Source: Terana coerulea (taxonomy: Eukaryota > Basidiomycota > Agaricomycetes > Polyporales > Phanerochaetaceae). From it: a stretch of DNA of 64,000 nt. Positions 45,642 to 56,232 of this stretch are shown in pieces (position 1 is the stretch's first letter; every line of letters begins with the position of its first letter). A program made the translations under genes and the position numbers. The stretch covers positions 248,001-312,000 of the forward strand of contig JAKOGH010000649.1 in the NCBI GenBank assembly GCA_024811115.1, given 5' to 3'. Below the pieces are notes generated by a model. The model did not search any database. It was not told where the DNA came from and worked only from the letters and a program-made list of their open reading frames with translations.

Positions 45642-47231
45642 CTAATCGTCGTCAATCTCCAGCACCTCAAGCTCAACGCTGTCACCCTCGTTTTCATCTG
45701 GGGGTAGAATGTAGAGCGTCGCTTCCGGACCGATCCCCAACTCCTTGCAGGACATATGCCTTGGGCAGAAAACAAGGCTGCCATCGTCCTTCTCCTTGTA
45801 TAGATCGACACTGAGAACGTGTTTAGTCACGCGATCATCAGCAGTGAGAAGAAATGCGTACGAATCGTAAAGATTGAAAATTCCATGGGTCTTGCAAGCT
45901 GTAGTCAGTACCTTGGCAATACTATGCTTACCCTTGGTCTTGAAAGAGTTGACGAAACTCTCGCCATCATCGCGGTCATAGCTTATGTTGATCAAGTAGC
46001 TGTCATTGGGGTCGTCGGGCGGTGGCTGCGCGACTGGAAGCAGCACCAGATTCAGCGTTGTTTCTGGTAGTAAGAAAGAAAACCTACTTTCTTCCCCACT
46101 TGACTCTTCAGCGGTATTCTCCGCAGCCGCTTTTCTTTCCAGCCGAGGAGAAGCGACTTCCTTCTTCGGGGTCAGCAAGTGTGAGACACGTTTGGCAGAC
46201 GGCTTGGCGGATGCCTCTCTAGCCACTCTGTATCTCTTCATCCTCCGGCGGTGATTGCCTGCGTCGCTTCCCTGAGCCTTCCGGACTACTGGCAGGGATC
46301 ACCACCTCAATCTCTTCGTCCTCAGACTCAACTCGCGCTCTCTTTCCAGATTTCTTGGGGGACCGAAGCAACAGCGACTGCTCGAATTCTTCCTCTTCGT
46401 CGACTGCCTCCGCCTCTGGGACGGGCTGCTGAATGCGTGTCGGCGCGGAGCTCTTCGCATGCTTCTTCGAGGATGGGGTCTCCACATGTGCAGACAGGCG
46501 CGAGCTGCCAGCTGCGCGGCTTCGAGAAGGTGTTTCGGGCGCAGGCAGTTGGGCGAAAGGACGCGATGCGGAAGGTTTGCTGGATTCTGCTACAACAGCT
46601 TGAGCGATAGATTTCTTCTTGGCGGCTGGCTTGACGGGAATCTCGGGTTCGCGAGGAGGTGCTGGGCGCGCCGCGGAGGTGCGTTCCTTTTTACGGGCGA
46701 AGACGCTGCGGGTTTTGAAGACGCACTAGACGCGTGCTTCTTTTGTGCTAGCTCGACAGCTGGGCCAGAACCTGAGTCCGGCACTTCAATGCTTGGAGTT
46801 GTCGGATTGGACGGCCATGACTACGAGCAACGTTGACTCATATTTCTTGGACATTAGCTTAGAGTACATACCAGCGTTATTATAGGCCGGAGCCTTCCCC
46901 TCTGTAACTTCCACTGTAACATGTGCGAGAATACTCCTAATACTCGTCCATGCTCCTCTGTCAATCATCACACGAGTGCCTGCTAGCAATTCGTGCGTGA
47001 CAAGCGAGACCTCTTTGTTGTTTGGTATGTCGAAGCGTTCCCTTGCAGTGGCAACGGCATCCTGCAAAGTTCACCAGTCTGTTCAACTTTGCTGGTCCGC
47101 ACATACGGCAGTTCTGAACATACCTCGTAGGTAACCGGAGAAGTAACAATGATATTAATTTCTCCGTACGCCAAAATCAACAAATCGCCAATGGACTTGA
47201 CTTCTGGGTCGCGTACTGAGGTAAACTTCAT
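45642..47231 (-). CDS. hypothetical protein with ubiquitin/SUMO-like C-terminal domain
   Basis: The start at 47231 (MKFTSVRDPEVKSIGDLLILAYGEINIIV) joins across a clear intron (GTATGT...TTTGCAG, ending near 47063) to DAVATARERFDIPNNKEVSLVTHELLAGTRVMIDRGAWTSI, which looks like a small beta-grasp-type region. The middle is disordered and charged: Ser/Pro/Lys-rich with acidic runs (EAVDEEEEFEQ, ESEDEEIEV) and basic nuclear-type motifs (GKRRRQS). The C-terminal 120 residues (SYLINISYDRDDGESFVNSFKTKGKHSIAKVLTTACKTHGIFNLYD, then ELGIGPEATLYI) have the spacing of a ubiquitin/SUMO-like domain, as in Rad60/Esc2-type proteins, and the protein ends in acidic EVLEIDDD. The exon structure from 46850 to 46680 is unresolved because the frame changes twice. 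A SUMO-like-domain genome-stability factor is a hypothesis only. Confidence 0.55.
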
Positions 47232-47385
47232 CGTTCTGGCGGGTGTCGGATTCGATTCTCGAACCGCGAGTTCGAGAGGAGGCGCGTAGACGCCGTTCAG
47301 TCCTGGCGCGTCTGTGTTAAAGTGTGCGTGACCGTGGGTATGCCGGCCGCCCGCGGAGCCCGGAACGACGGACCACACTCATAAC

Positions 47386-47917
47386 TTACTTATCCGCACT
47401 GCTGCTCGCTAAAATAATCCACTTCGCAGTCCTCGAAAGCTCTACTAAGGAGATAAACCAGCACTTTGCAACATTGTGACGAGGATCAGTAATATCAGTT
47501 TTGTGAGTTGCTACTATGGTTCAATTTCTAGGTGCGGGGCATCATGACATGTAGTAGATGCATGTGTTATAATAGTACGACTTTGTGGAGGTGAGTCCGT
47601 CGAATTGTTAGTGCACGCCCTTCTTCACTGACTTATGCACAGTATACGGCATTGGTGTCAAAACATACCTCGAAGTTGGTGCACATAGTGACCCTGATGG
47701 ATACTCTCAGCGTTTGTGAAATTGGCTGTGGATGTACCAGCCCAGGGATCAACATCGTCACACGCTGCCGCAAGCCATGATGGTCGCTCGGCACAGTCCC
47801 TATGCAAGTACCTCTGAGATCAAGAGGCGTCTGAGGATCTCTTCCTGTCCAGTACCACCACCATCCCTCTGGTAAGTCTCCAGCGCGTTTATTATCACTC
47901 AAGGACCAGTTATTCAT
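47386..47917 (-). CDS. small hypothetical protein
   Basis: A short gene of two or three exons. Exon 1 starts at ATG 47917 with MNNWSLSDNKRAGDLPEGWWWYWTG and runs to about MCTNFE, where a GTATGT donor appears near 47670. The last exon ends with DITDPRHNVAKCWFISLVELSRTAKWIILASSSADK and TAA at 47386. Sequence between about 47670 and 47520 is intronic or unresolved. Unusual features are the WWWYW cluster and a CWFISLVEL...KWIILASS amphipathic end. It looks like a real conserved protein rather than a chance frame because both parts have protein-like composition and sensible splice ends, but I do not recognise the family. It is head to head with the F-box gene (ATG 48032), so the two probably share a promoter of about 110 bp. 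Confidence 0.5.
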
Positions 47918-48031
47918 CGTATGGTCTTATACAGAGAAGAACTCCTTCAATCCATCCAGCGCTTCGTGAGCTCGCGCGAGCTGACAAGCCTTTCGCCGAG
48001 TAAGAATCTCCACGCACCGACCAGATCTCCT

Positions 48032-49278
48032 ATGCGACGGCGATTACCCCAAGCTTCCTGCACGGTTGGGACCGCCGCTGTTCCTCCGCTACCGCAGGAG
48101 CTCATCGACATCATCATGGTCAACTTGTACGATGACGGAGCGATCGAGGCGCTGCGCCAGTGTTCCCTTGTGTCTCGGGTGTGGGCACAGTCAACCGCTG
48201 TGCATCTGTATTGGAAGGCGCGTTGGCCTAAATGCCAGCATCGTTGGGGAAGGTCCAGGATTCTACCCGAGGGTGTGTGTCGCTGCAAGTCCGACATACT
48301 CTACTTCCCTGCGCTCGCGACGTTCCTCCAGGGGTGCCCGCGCATCTGTTACGCCATCCGAGACTTCCGCTTCCGTTTCGCCATGGTTAGGATTGATGGG
48401 AGGTATTCGAGCGGCTGCGTCGACTTCGATGGCTTGTTCTCGGTGCTTCCACCTGCTTCCCAACCTGAGGTCACTCCAGCTACATGAAAGTATCAACCAC
48501 ACGGTCCCAACTGCTTTCAACCTACCTGGCCGGGCTTCTAGAAAATTAGAGAGGCTTCTCGTTGAAGGAGCAGTCCATCTTGACCCATTATCCGTGGTGG
48601 CTGTGCTGTCGTTTTTCACACACATATCTACAGTCACCTTCAATAACGTGCAGATATCTCTACCCAGTGATTTAACGGACCTGTCCATGGACGATCACAC
48701 TCCTGTGCGCATCGACTCCTTGGATTTCCAGCAGTGTCCGACCAAGTCCATGATCAGATACCTCGTCGTACTGCAACCCTACATCGACACCTCATCCCTC
48801 CTTCACCTTTCTCTAGGAGATATCGTAGCCGGGCATCTCAACGCGAATGATATAGGCAGCTTTCTCGAGTCCACGGATCATCTCTGTTCCTTCAGTTTCA
48901 GCATCCATCGCTGGTTTCTAGCCGCTGAAGATGAGCGCAGTGCGGCACTTGTCTTTGCGGACACCTTCCGTGCTCTGAGTCGGTGCTCCTCGAAAGTCAT
49001 ACACGTGGTCTCCGTTGAAATTCGTGTGAAGACGCGAAAGAAATTCAATCGGGAACGCATGCCCCTGGATATCCAATCGTCTGTGGGAGCACTTGACTGG
49101 ATGCTGCTCAACAGCTCTCTTACTCGCTTTGAAAGCCTGGGGACCCTGCGCGTTACAGTTGAAGGCATCGATGATATGGGGCTGGAGAAGGAGCCGATTA
49201 GAAGGGGGTGTACGGAAGATTTTACAGAAGGCGCTGTCTGTGGAGATGCTGAAGCTATTGGATTTAACGGTGCAATAG
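48032..49278 (+). pseudogene. F-box protein gene with two frame breaks
   Basis: The F-box lies near the N terminus: PPLPQELIDIIMVNLYDDGAIEALRQCSLVSRVWAQSTAVHLYWK. It is followed by a CPRICYAIRDFRFRF segment and leucine-rich repeat-like stretches (LLPNLRSLQL, LERLLVEGAV, SLLHLSLGDIV), ending in VRKILQKALSVEMLKLLDLTV, the usual layout of basidiomycete F-box substrate receptors of SCF ubiquitin ligases. The frame breaks twice. Near 48444-48463 the repeated GCTTCCACCT/GCTTCCCAACCT gives ten extra bases, shifting VLP into a short nonsense tail; the downstream frame resumes as LPNLRSLQL. Near 49202-49206 a run of five G adds one base relative to the frame that gives the expected C terminus (stop at 49278). 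As given, translation would stop at 48487 after the F-box. Either a recent pseudogene or an assembly-level error. Confidence 0.7.
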
Positions 49279-49432
49279 GATCTCTCGAGGTGTGTACTAA
49301 GTCTGTTTGTCTATTTTCGGACCAGATTGCTGATGATCTAACTCAGTCTCGTTTATCCCATAGCATTACCGCGATGTAGTATAGCTAGAGCCTCCACAAA
49401 TCTGCCTCGTGTAGCGCTATTTTTGCCGAATA

Positions 49433-51957
49433 TCAAAGCGAGCTGCGAATACACATATCAACGACACCAAGCCATTTACCGCCGTCTGGCGAGATCGACC
49501 ACAGACAATATGTTAGATAGCACGCGAGTATCATGTACTTCAGGGAGCTTTCAAGGGTTCGCAAAGCGGCAGAGGCGAGTGTAGCTGCGAAGTGGAAGAG
49601 ACGACCCTCAAGACGGAGTTCTTTCATTCGTCGCTTGAGCGGGCGGAAGACGCTGTGAATGACCCACAATCGAGTGTTGCGAACGAGTGTTGCTCTTGCG
49701 GAAGGGCGTTCTGTAAGAGTCGCGGACGTCATGCTCGGTGCAGTTGAACGGACAAGAGCACACGACGGGACCGTGACCTACCAGCAATGCATGTCCGTGG
49801 TGACTTCTTCGTCAGCTCGCAGGTTTCATCCAGATGGAGTTTGTCATTTACCTTGCCGGGAAGTCGTCGGGTGCATCAGGGTGACGGACCTAATTGCGTT
49901 GCATCAACGAGATGGATTAGTACAGTGCGATGCGGTAACATGCGTACCATGACATTCAATAACCCCAAGCATCCAATCCCACGTAGGGATACGGCGCTGC
50001 CCCTGAGGTTTGCCATCCCTCCATGCTGCCATTAAGAATCTCCAGAGTATCGCTCTTCGAATTCTTTGCGTGTTCCGTAGTGAACAGGAAGGTATCATAT
50101 TCTGGGCCATTTGCGCTATTGCACCATTTGGATACGACGCTAAGGGTACGGTCGAAATTGAGAGACGACGGTACGACAACGCTAATACGATAACTCACTG
50201 AGCTGGGGCTTGGAGATCCGTCGCAAAACTCTTGTCACAGACCAGTGCGGCCACCTGGTTTTGTTTCATCCTCAGGTCGCAGGCACCCCCATACACGAAT
50301 TCTCCTCCATGAAGATAGACAGTTGTTCTTGCGGCTTCCGACCATTCCTCCGACGTTAAGTGGAAGAGTAGGTGACAGCGGCAAACACTGTCGCACAGCA
50401 AACGCACGGCAGCCACTAGGATCTGCATAATGTACCACAGGCATAGCTGTGACATTCCGATCCCGTGGATGAATAACTTGCGCACTAAACGGAAACCAGT
50501 GTGTGAGCATTCAAGCGTGTCGGTTCGGTTCGATGACCTAGAATTCCATACCTGCGACCATAACTTCGAAATTGCTTCCTGTTAGTATCGAAGTATCGGA
50601 GGTGGGGTGCTTCAAACATGCCAATGAGTGTATCAGTTTTATTATAAGTCACACAGGATGTGTGGCCACCCACTACAACCCTCCGTTGTCTTCGGCTTTG
50701 TGTTCTTTCACTCGGGCCACTCCTACGTACAAAAGCCTTTGAGCCAGGTTAACCGGGCCGCATACTGTACGGTTAGATACGAACACAAGGAGATAAAACG
50801 CGCGTCGCGGCCATCCTGAACAATGTGGCGCATTAGCAACACAACAAGTCCCTGAACTGCAAGAGACATACGTGCTTGACTGATGGTGCCGGACCAGATG
50901 TACTACTGCTGTGTCTTCCATGCCGAAAAAAGACTATCTTGAGAGGCCTAGTAACTGGAACCAATGCTGGGGTCCCCGGCACGATATAGGAAATGAAATG
51001 AGGTAAAATAAAATTGTACGAATGTATATTTTCAACAAGTGCACGAGACAACATCACGAGTCGCACAGATACGTGTAGTCTAGCGAAGCTTCCTAGACAC
51101 TGAATGTGGCGTAGATTGGCTTCGGCTCCGACCGAATTGTCGAAGGAGCCATAGTCGAAGCCGTCGAACTTGAACGAGCCCCGGCGAAGGTCGTTCTACA
51201 CTTCTCATCAGTATTGTCTCGTATAGAGCAATACAGGGAGACATACCAATTAGGTACAGCCGCTGATACTTCTCATCCACAAGCGACTCCAATGTTGAGT
51301 AAGGTAAGGTGTACGGCTCCTTTACGTCAACGAACTGCGACCAGTCTGTATCTGCAGCCTGAAAAGTTCAGCTCAGAGACTTGTATAAGCACGTAAATGT
51401 ACCATGATACTCACTGTTACGTTTTGCAAGTTCCATTTCGACTTTGTAACGCCAAGATGGATCTTGCCGTTGTGGAGGATCGGGACGTCATCGTACAAAC
51501 ATGTAGCTTTCATAAGGTCTCCGTCACTCTGGTAGAGTTTGACCCGAATATACCTGGAGCAATAAGGCGTGAGGATCTCATACCAACGGCAATAATGCGA
51601 GGTAGATGTAACATACTGCTCGTCGGGAGAATCGTATTGCGACCGAGGCTCATATGTTCCCCAAGACGATGACACTGGGACTGCATCATAGCCTTCCGTC
51701 TGACTTCGTATGTTGTCTGATATTTCCTCCGGGGTCCTCGCGAACACACGAGGAAGATTGCCTATGAAATCTAGCACAGTCCTGCTTGTTGCAGTGGCGC
51801 CTGAGAAAACTATCCGAATTGAACCTTGGGGTATGTGGCGCATTCGAGCGGATGATGTTGGTTGCCAGCTGGCTTCGCATGTAGGGCACATAGACACAGA
51901 AGAGACGATAGAAGGACTCAAGGACCAAGGACCAGGTGACGGAGGGTGTAGAGACAT
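49433..51957 (-). CDS. unrecognised multi-exon gene
   Basis: The start is taken at ATG 51957 (MSLHPPSPGPWSLSPSIVSSVSMCPTCEASWQP). The first exon, to about 51413, is well open and contains RIVFSGATATSRTVLDFIGNLPRVF, SQYDSPDEQYV and YIRVKLYQSDGDLMKATCLYDDVP. A clear intron (GTGAGT near 51413, acceptor near 51361) leads to AADTDWSQFVDVKEPYTLPYSTLESLVDEKYQRLYLIG. Further protein-like segments follow in order: FKFDGFDYGSFDNSVGAEANLRHIQCLGSFARLHV, LFHLTSEEWSEAARTTVYLHGGEFV, LDFDR-type stretch SLNFDRTLSVVSKWCNSANGPEYDTF, and a hydrophobic C-terminal region (LKYMILACYLTYCLWSISPDGGKW) ending at 49433. Exact exon borders between 51240 and 49740 are not settled and small frame problems remain. No known domain. 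It could be one gene or two. Confidence 0.5.
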
Positions 51958-52775
51958 GGTAATGGCGACCGAGTGGCGACCGCAGCTGATAGCGCGAAGG
52001 GAACGGAGATAGACTCTAGATATATCCCTACGCATTCGCGAAAATGTGGCGATGCGTGCTCAAAGGTAGGCGTGGAATGGATCCATTGCCACCGTCACTT
52101 GTAACACTGCCTAGGCCGTTCATGCGCTTCACGTCCTAGGAAAACAACAGCTATATCAGTCGCTAAGCACCGGGTAACGTACACACGCGTGAAGAATAGT
52201 TGAGGCATCCCGTTTCCTAGGACGCGGGCGGCGTGCGCTGCCAGTGGAGAACAAGAGCTAAAAATCGCCATGTTCCTGGGAGAGTCTTGTATTTGAGTCT
52301 TGCATAGCAGTAGTCAAGCACATGATAAGAAAGGTTTTGAGTTAGTAGTTACGGGAAATATATTGTCGCCACAATGAGTAGTGTAGGGGAGGAGATGAGC
52401 GTAGAACAGCAAAGCGGTCATGATCACGGTATAATCTAGTTTACTTTAGTTTGTTCTAGTTATATAATCATAATTATATATAACAATTGATATAATTAAT
52501 ATTAATATATAACGAGTTTGTGTATTATTATTCCGCGTCTGCTCCTGCAGTCTTTGACAAGCCACTTATGAGCTAGTCCCACAATGCTAGCAAGGTAGAA
52601 GGGTGTCCAATGCACGAAATGCCCGAGCGAGAAATACGTTATGAAACACGCAAGTTTCGTAGAAGCATGGCGTCCATATCCAAATGAGGATGACCTTTGT
52701 GGCGTTCGGGAATTTAGACTTACCGTATCGGAGTTGAATTGTAACTTGAGCCTGCACCTCCACCTCGATGGGAGC
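51958..52775. other. divergent intergenic region with AT-rich block
   Basis: Shared upstream region of the unrecognised gene (-) and SPT7 (+). It contains a strongly AT-rich stretch at about 52425-52512 made largely of TAATTATATATAA-type sequence. Small frames are not credible. Confidence 0.45.
52425..52512. repeat. AT-rich low-complexity tract
   Basis: A run of nearly pure A/T with ATATAT, TAATTA and TTGATATAATTAATATTAATATA motifs in an otherwise about 50% GC region. Possibly a nucleosome-depleted promoter tract or remnant of a mobile element. No coding content. Confidence 0.6.
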
Positions 52776-55700
52776 ATGAACGTACGAACTCCTGCCATCC
52801 ATCTCATTTCTCCTCACTAACACATATTTCAGAATCTCTTGAGGACTCTCACTGACAGTCCCCTCCATTCGAGCCGCACCCGAGCCCGATCTCAAGCTAC
52901 TACTCAATGCTGTCAAGGAGGCGCGCGTAAGTCTATTCCGGTTTCGTGCTAGGCCTAGTGATTCGGACACTGAGTCCTCCGAATAGCGGCAAACTCACGA
53001 TTCACGGGTATCCGATGTCTTCTACGAGTCGCTCGATGGCTTGCTGCAAGACCTTCGAACGGTGACGATGGTACGCTTGCACGCGCGGTCGGACCACTAG
53101 AGGTGCTGAGCGGTTCACAGGACAATCGGGATGCGGAGGCGTTTTTGAAGCCAGTCACGAAATCGGAGGTGCCGGACTATCATGAGGGTGCGTTCACTTC
53201 CCGGTCTCAGCACAATAGCGACGCTAATTCTATTGTAGTCATCGCGCATCCCATGGATCTGCAAACCATGCAGAAGAAGGTGAAGCAGAAGAGCTACAAG
53301 TCGAAACGCGAGTTCATGGACGACTTGGACCTCATATGGAGCAACTGCCTTGCGTACAACGCTACGGAGGTAAGCTGGCCACCCAATCGCCCGGGAACTC
53401 GCAAGGCTAAGGCGTCACAGAACCATCCACTACGGCTCTGCGCGAATCGCCTGAAGGTCAAAGCCGAAAAGCTTCTAAAGAACATCACGGATCGCAAGGA
53501 ACGCGTAGACCCACACATTCCGACCGAAATATCGTCTCGTTCAGCCACACCGAAGTTGAACGGTATAGGCGTCAACGGTCACAGCATCGGCAAGGCGCGT
53601 CCGGTGGCTTTCACGAAGTCCCCCAGCCCATCCAAACCACTGGCAGGTGCAAATGGGTCAATACCAAGACGTGATGCCCCTTTCCCGGAGACTCCGGCTA
53701 TTCAGCGGTCGGCGGAGGGAATGTCAGAATTCATGAACCTCGACAAGGAGCTGGACGCGCGGCTGCTGGGCGAGTTTCTTGCGAATGGGTTGAGCGGCCC
53801 GAGTTTGGAGGAGCGGTTACACGAGTATGCGGCCTCGGTTCCAGATGCGGACGTTGAAGATCCATTTGCGATGATAGTGGATGGGGAGGTTGGCGAGAAG
53901 CGAAAGCTGTGAGTGGTGAGCAGCTTCCTGAGAATGCTAAGCCAATTTGTACCTAGGACCTCGTCAGAAAGCCGGCCACGAAAGCGCGCCCGTACTGAGT
54001 CACTGGAGAGAGATGTGGTCGACCTCTGGTGGGATGCCATGGAATCCGACACTATGATTGGAAACGGACTTCCCATCCTCCGCCATTCTTCATCCGAAAG
54101 TTCCCCTTCACAGCCACCACCCTCCGACATCACCGACCCCCCACGGAAAGCAGGGAAGCGTCCCCGCAAGAAGCGGCGGAAGCAAGACGAAGAACAGCAG
54201 AAGAAGACACTACTCTACCACATGAATAATAACATACGGACGTTACGACGCGTGAGAACTACACATGCCCGGCTGACGGTACTCAAGGAGTCGAACAACG
54301 AGGAGAACACCGGCGCAGGACCCTCTCAACCTAGCTTTGAACCACTTCCACAGCCTGCGGATGAAGCGGATGCTCCGTTGGATGACAGGCCGTGGAGGGC
54401 GAAGGCTGGGGGCTTGGAGCTTGGTGAAGAGAACGCCGACGACTGTTTGCATTGGATGGGGACGAAGGTCTTGGAGCATGTTGGCTTCCAAGGTTTGAAT
54501 ATTCGTGTCACGCTTCTTCAGTCACTTACCTGGACCGTAGGAGCATCGAAAGTCGCGCTGGACGTGCTGGCCGGTGTAACCGCTGACTATCTGCTCAATG
54601 TCGGCCGTAACATCAGCTTCCTGAGCGAAAAGTATGCAGGAAAAATGACACCTGAGGTAAGCACCTGGTGCAATACATCCTGCTCGTATCATGAATCCGG
54701 GATACATGACAGGAAATCATCCTGCACACGCTGTTCGAGGGTGGTATCACGCGGATATACGAACTCGAGCGCTATATCAAAGACGACGTCGTGCGATACG
54801 GTTCAAGGATGACGGAGCTTGAGAAGAAACTTAGCAGCACATACACTGAGGCTGTGAGTTCTCCAGCGGATGTCGGTTACATTCATACTGACTGTTAGCG
54901 CAGGTGTCCGACCAAGCTTGGGATGATGACGCTCTCTTCGGTGCAGAAGAGGACGAGGAAGAAGAGGGAGCATTCGTTATGTGCGTTCGTCCGCTGTGGT
55001 CCTCTTTCGATGCGCATTAAGCTTCTTTATATAGGGGCAACTTCGCCGATTCATTTGGCGAAGATTTCTTGGGTCTACGCGAATTGGGTATTGCGTCCGA
55101 GTTCGGTCTTTCCAGCCTTACAATACCCAAGAAGCTTCTCAAAGGCAAGAACAAGGCGAAAGAGGGTGCTGCAGCGTATGTGTCACTATCAATTGCGATA
55201 TGAAACTTTCCAACGTTAATGCTTTCTCAGCGCGAAACCTACAGAACCACCTCCCCTTACCCTCCCCCGCCACCTTTTGTTCCGCTGGATTCCAACGCTG
55301 TGGAAGACCAGATTGGCCTGCTCAAACCATTCTATCAGCAGCGTCTCTCATCCCTATCTGTCTCAGTTGCGCCTTCTATTCCACCCTCGATACCACCCTT
55401 CAGCTATCATATACCCGGTGCATTCAACGCGCCATTACAGCCCCCACCCCACCCATCGTCGCCCTCATCTGTCACACTTCCAGACGACGCCCCCGTACCT
55501 GCACACACGAAGCTTGGCCCGCTTGGTCAAGTCCTCAAGAGCAATCCCTCGGCCAACGCGTCAAAGAAGAAGGCTCCCCCAAAACCGTTGAAGACCTCGT
55601 CGTTCCCTGGCCCAGCCAGTCAGCCAGAGGGAATGGAGGTGAAGATGGAAGGGATGTACAGGCTCAGCGAAACACCCGCCGCGACCCCTGCTGCGAGCGC

Positions 55701-55791
55701 ACCGGATACGCCCAAGAAGCCCAAGCCGACACCGGTCAAGAAGAAGAAGACGATGGATGCGCTGCCGCCCGTCATAATGGCTGCTGGATGA
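52776..55791 (+). CDS. SPT7: SAGA complex subunit SPT7 (bromodomain and histone-fold)
   Basis: Transcription coactivator subunit: the bromodomain reads acetyl-lysine and the histone fold pairs within SAGA. The start ATG AAC at 52776 is a 6-nt first exon followed by a 51-nt intron ending TTTCAG, giving MN-NLLRTLTDS. Then EPDLKLLLNAVKEAR, an intron, and the bromodomain: VSDVFYESLDGLLQDLRT, DAEAFLKPVTKSEVPDYHE, VIAHPMDLQTMQKKV...DDLDLIWSNCLAYNATE, NHPLRLCA. A Lys/Arg-rich linker (RKRARTES, GKRPRKKRRKQ) follows. The bromo-associated histone fold is GLNIRVTLLQSLTWTVGASKVALDVLAGVTADYLLNVGRNISFL, joined across an intron at 54656-54711 to EIILHTLFEGGITRIYELERYI. A Pro-rich C terminus ends at 55791. 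Introns are clear throughout, but between TDSPLH and APEPDLK (about 52865-52890) the frame must shift by one base without room for an intron, so an indel or wrong start is likely there. Confidence 0.88.
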
Positions 55792-56232
55792 TCCTAGCTT
55801 TGCGGTCCTCGACCATTCGTGCCTTATTTCTGCCGTTGACTCATATGTATTCTATGCGGGACAATCTGTCGCTCTTTTGGATTTAACCTGTATCATTATT
55901 GGCTTCGGTTGCGAGTTATTATAATAGCGATGCTTTGGCCGTGCGGCAGGCTGTGTTAACATGGTCCGCGGATGTGCTTACAATGAGATAAGGCACTGCA
56001 CATTCACTCCTATTTCTACCACTCGGGAGACAAAAGCTGTGAACGAATATGGCTGGACAGATGAGGCTGTGCCGGCGCACCAGAGTTTAGACGATCGCAC
56101 TGTTCAGACACAAGCGTTTCTCGTATAAAACCATGACTTCACTCGAGGATGGCGATCTCTACAGATCTCTATCTTTCTACCCCTAACCACCATCTTCCCC
56201 CTTCTCTTCTCTTCTCAGCTTAACTCAGTAAT
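55792..56232. other. intergenic, no gene seen
   Basis: Contains the SPT7 3' end and the promoter of the penta-EF-hand gene, with a TATA-like box (GTATAAAA) near 56123 and a pyrimidine-rich leader before the ATG. No other feature. Confidence 0.5.
56123..56130 (+). promoter_or_regulatory. TATA-like box of penta-EF-hand gene
   Basis: GTATAAAA about 110 bases upstream of ATG 56233, followed by a CT-rich leader (CTTCTCTTCTCTTCTC) as is usual for strongly expressed basidiomycete genes. Motif match only. Confidence 0.4.

Noticed and set aside
45912..45944. A 33-nt intron (GTAAGC...CTACAG, minus strand) in the SUMO-like protein
   Set aside because: The stretch is in frame without stops and its translation (GKHSIAKVLTT) fits the domain, so it is better read as exon.
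47221..47275. A tRNA-like T-arm (GGTTCGAGAATC region, minus strand)
   Set aside because: No matching D-arm, anticodon arm or acceptor stem could be paired around it; it lies near the start of a protein gene. No tRNA, rRNA or CRISPR array was found anywhere in the window.
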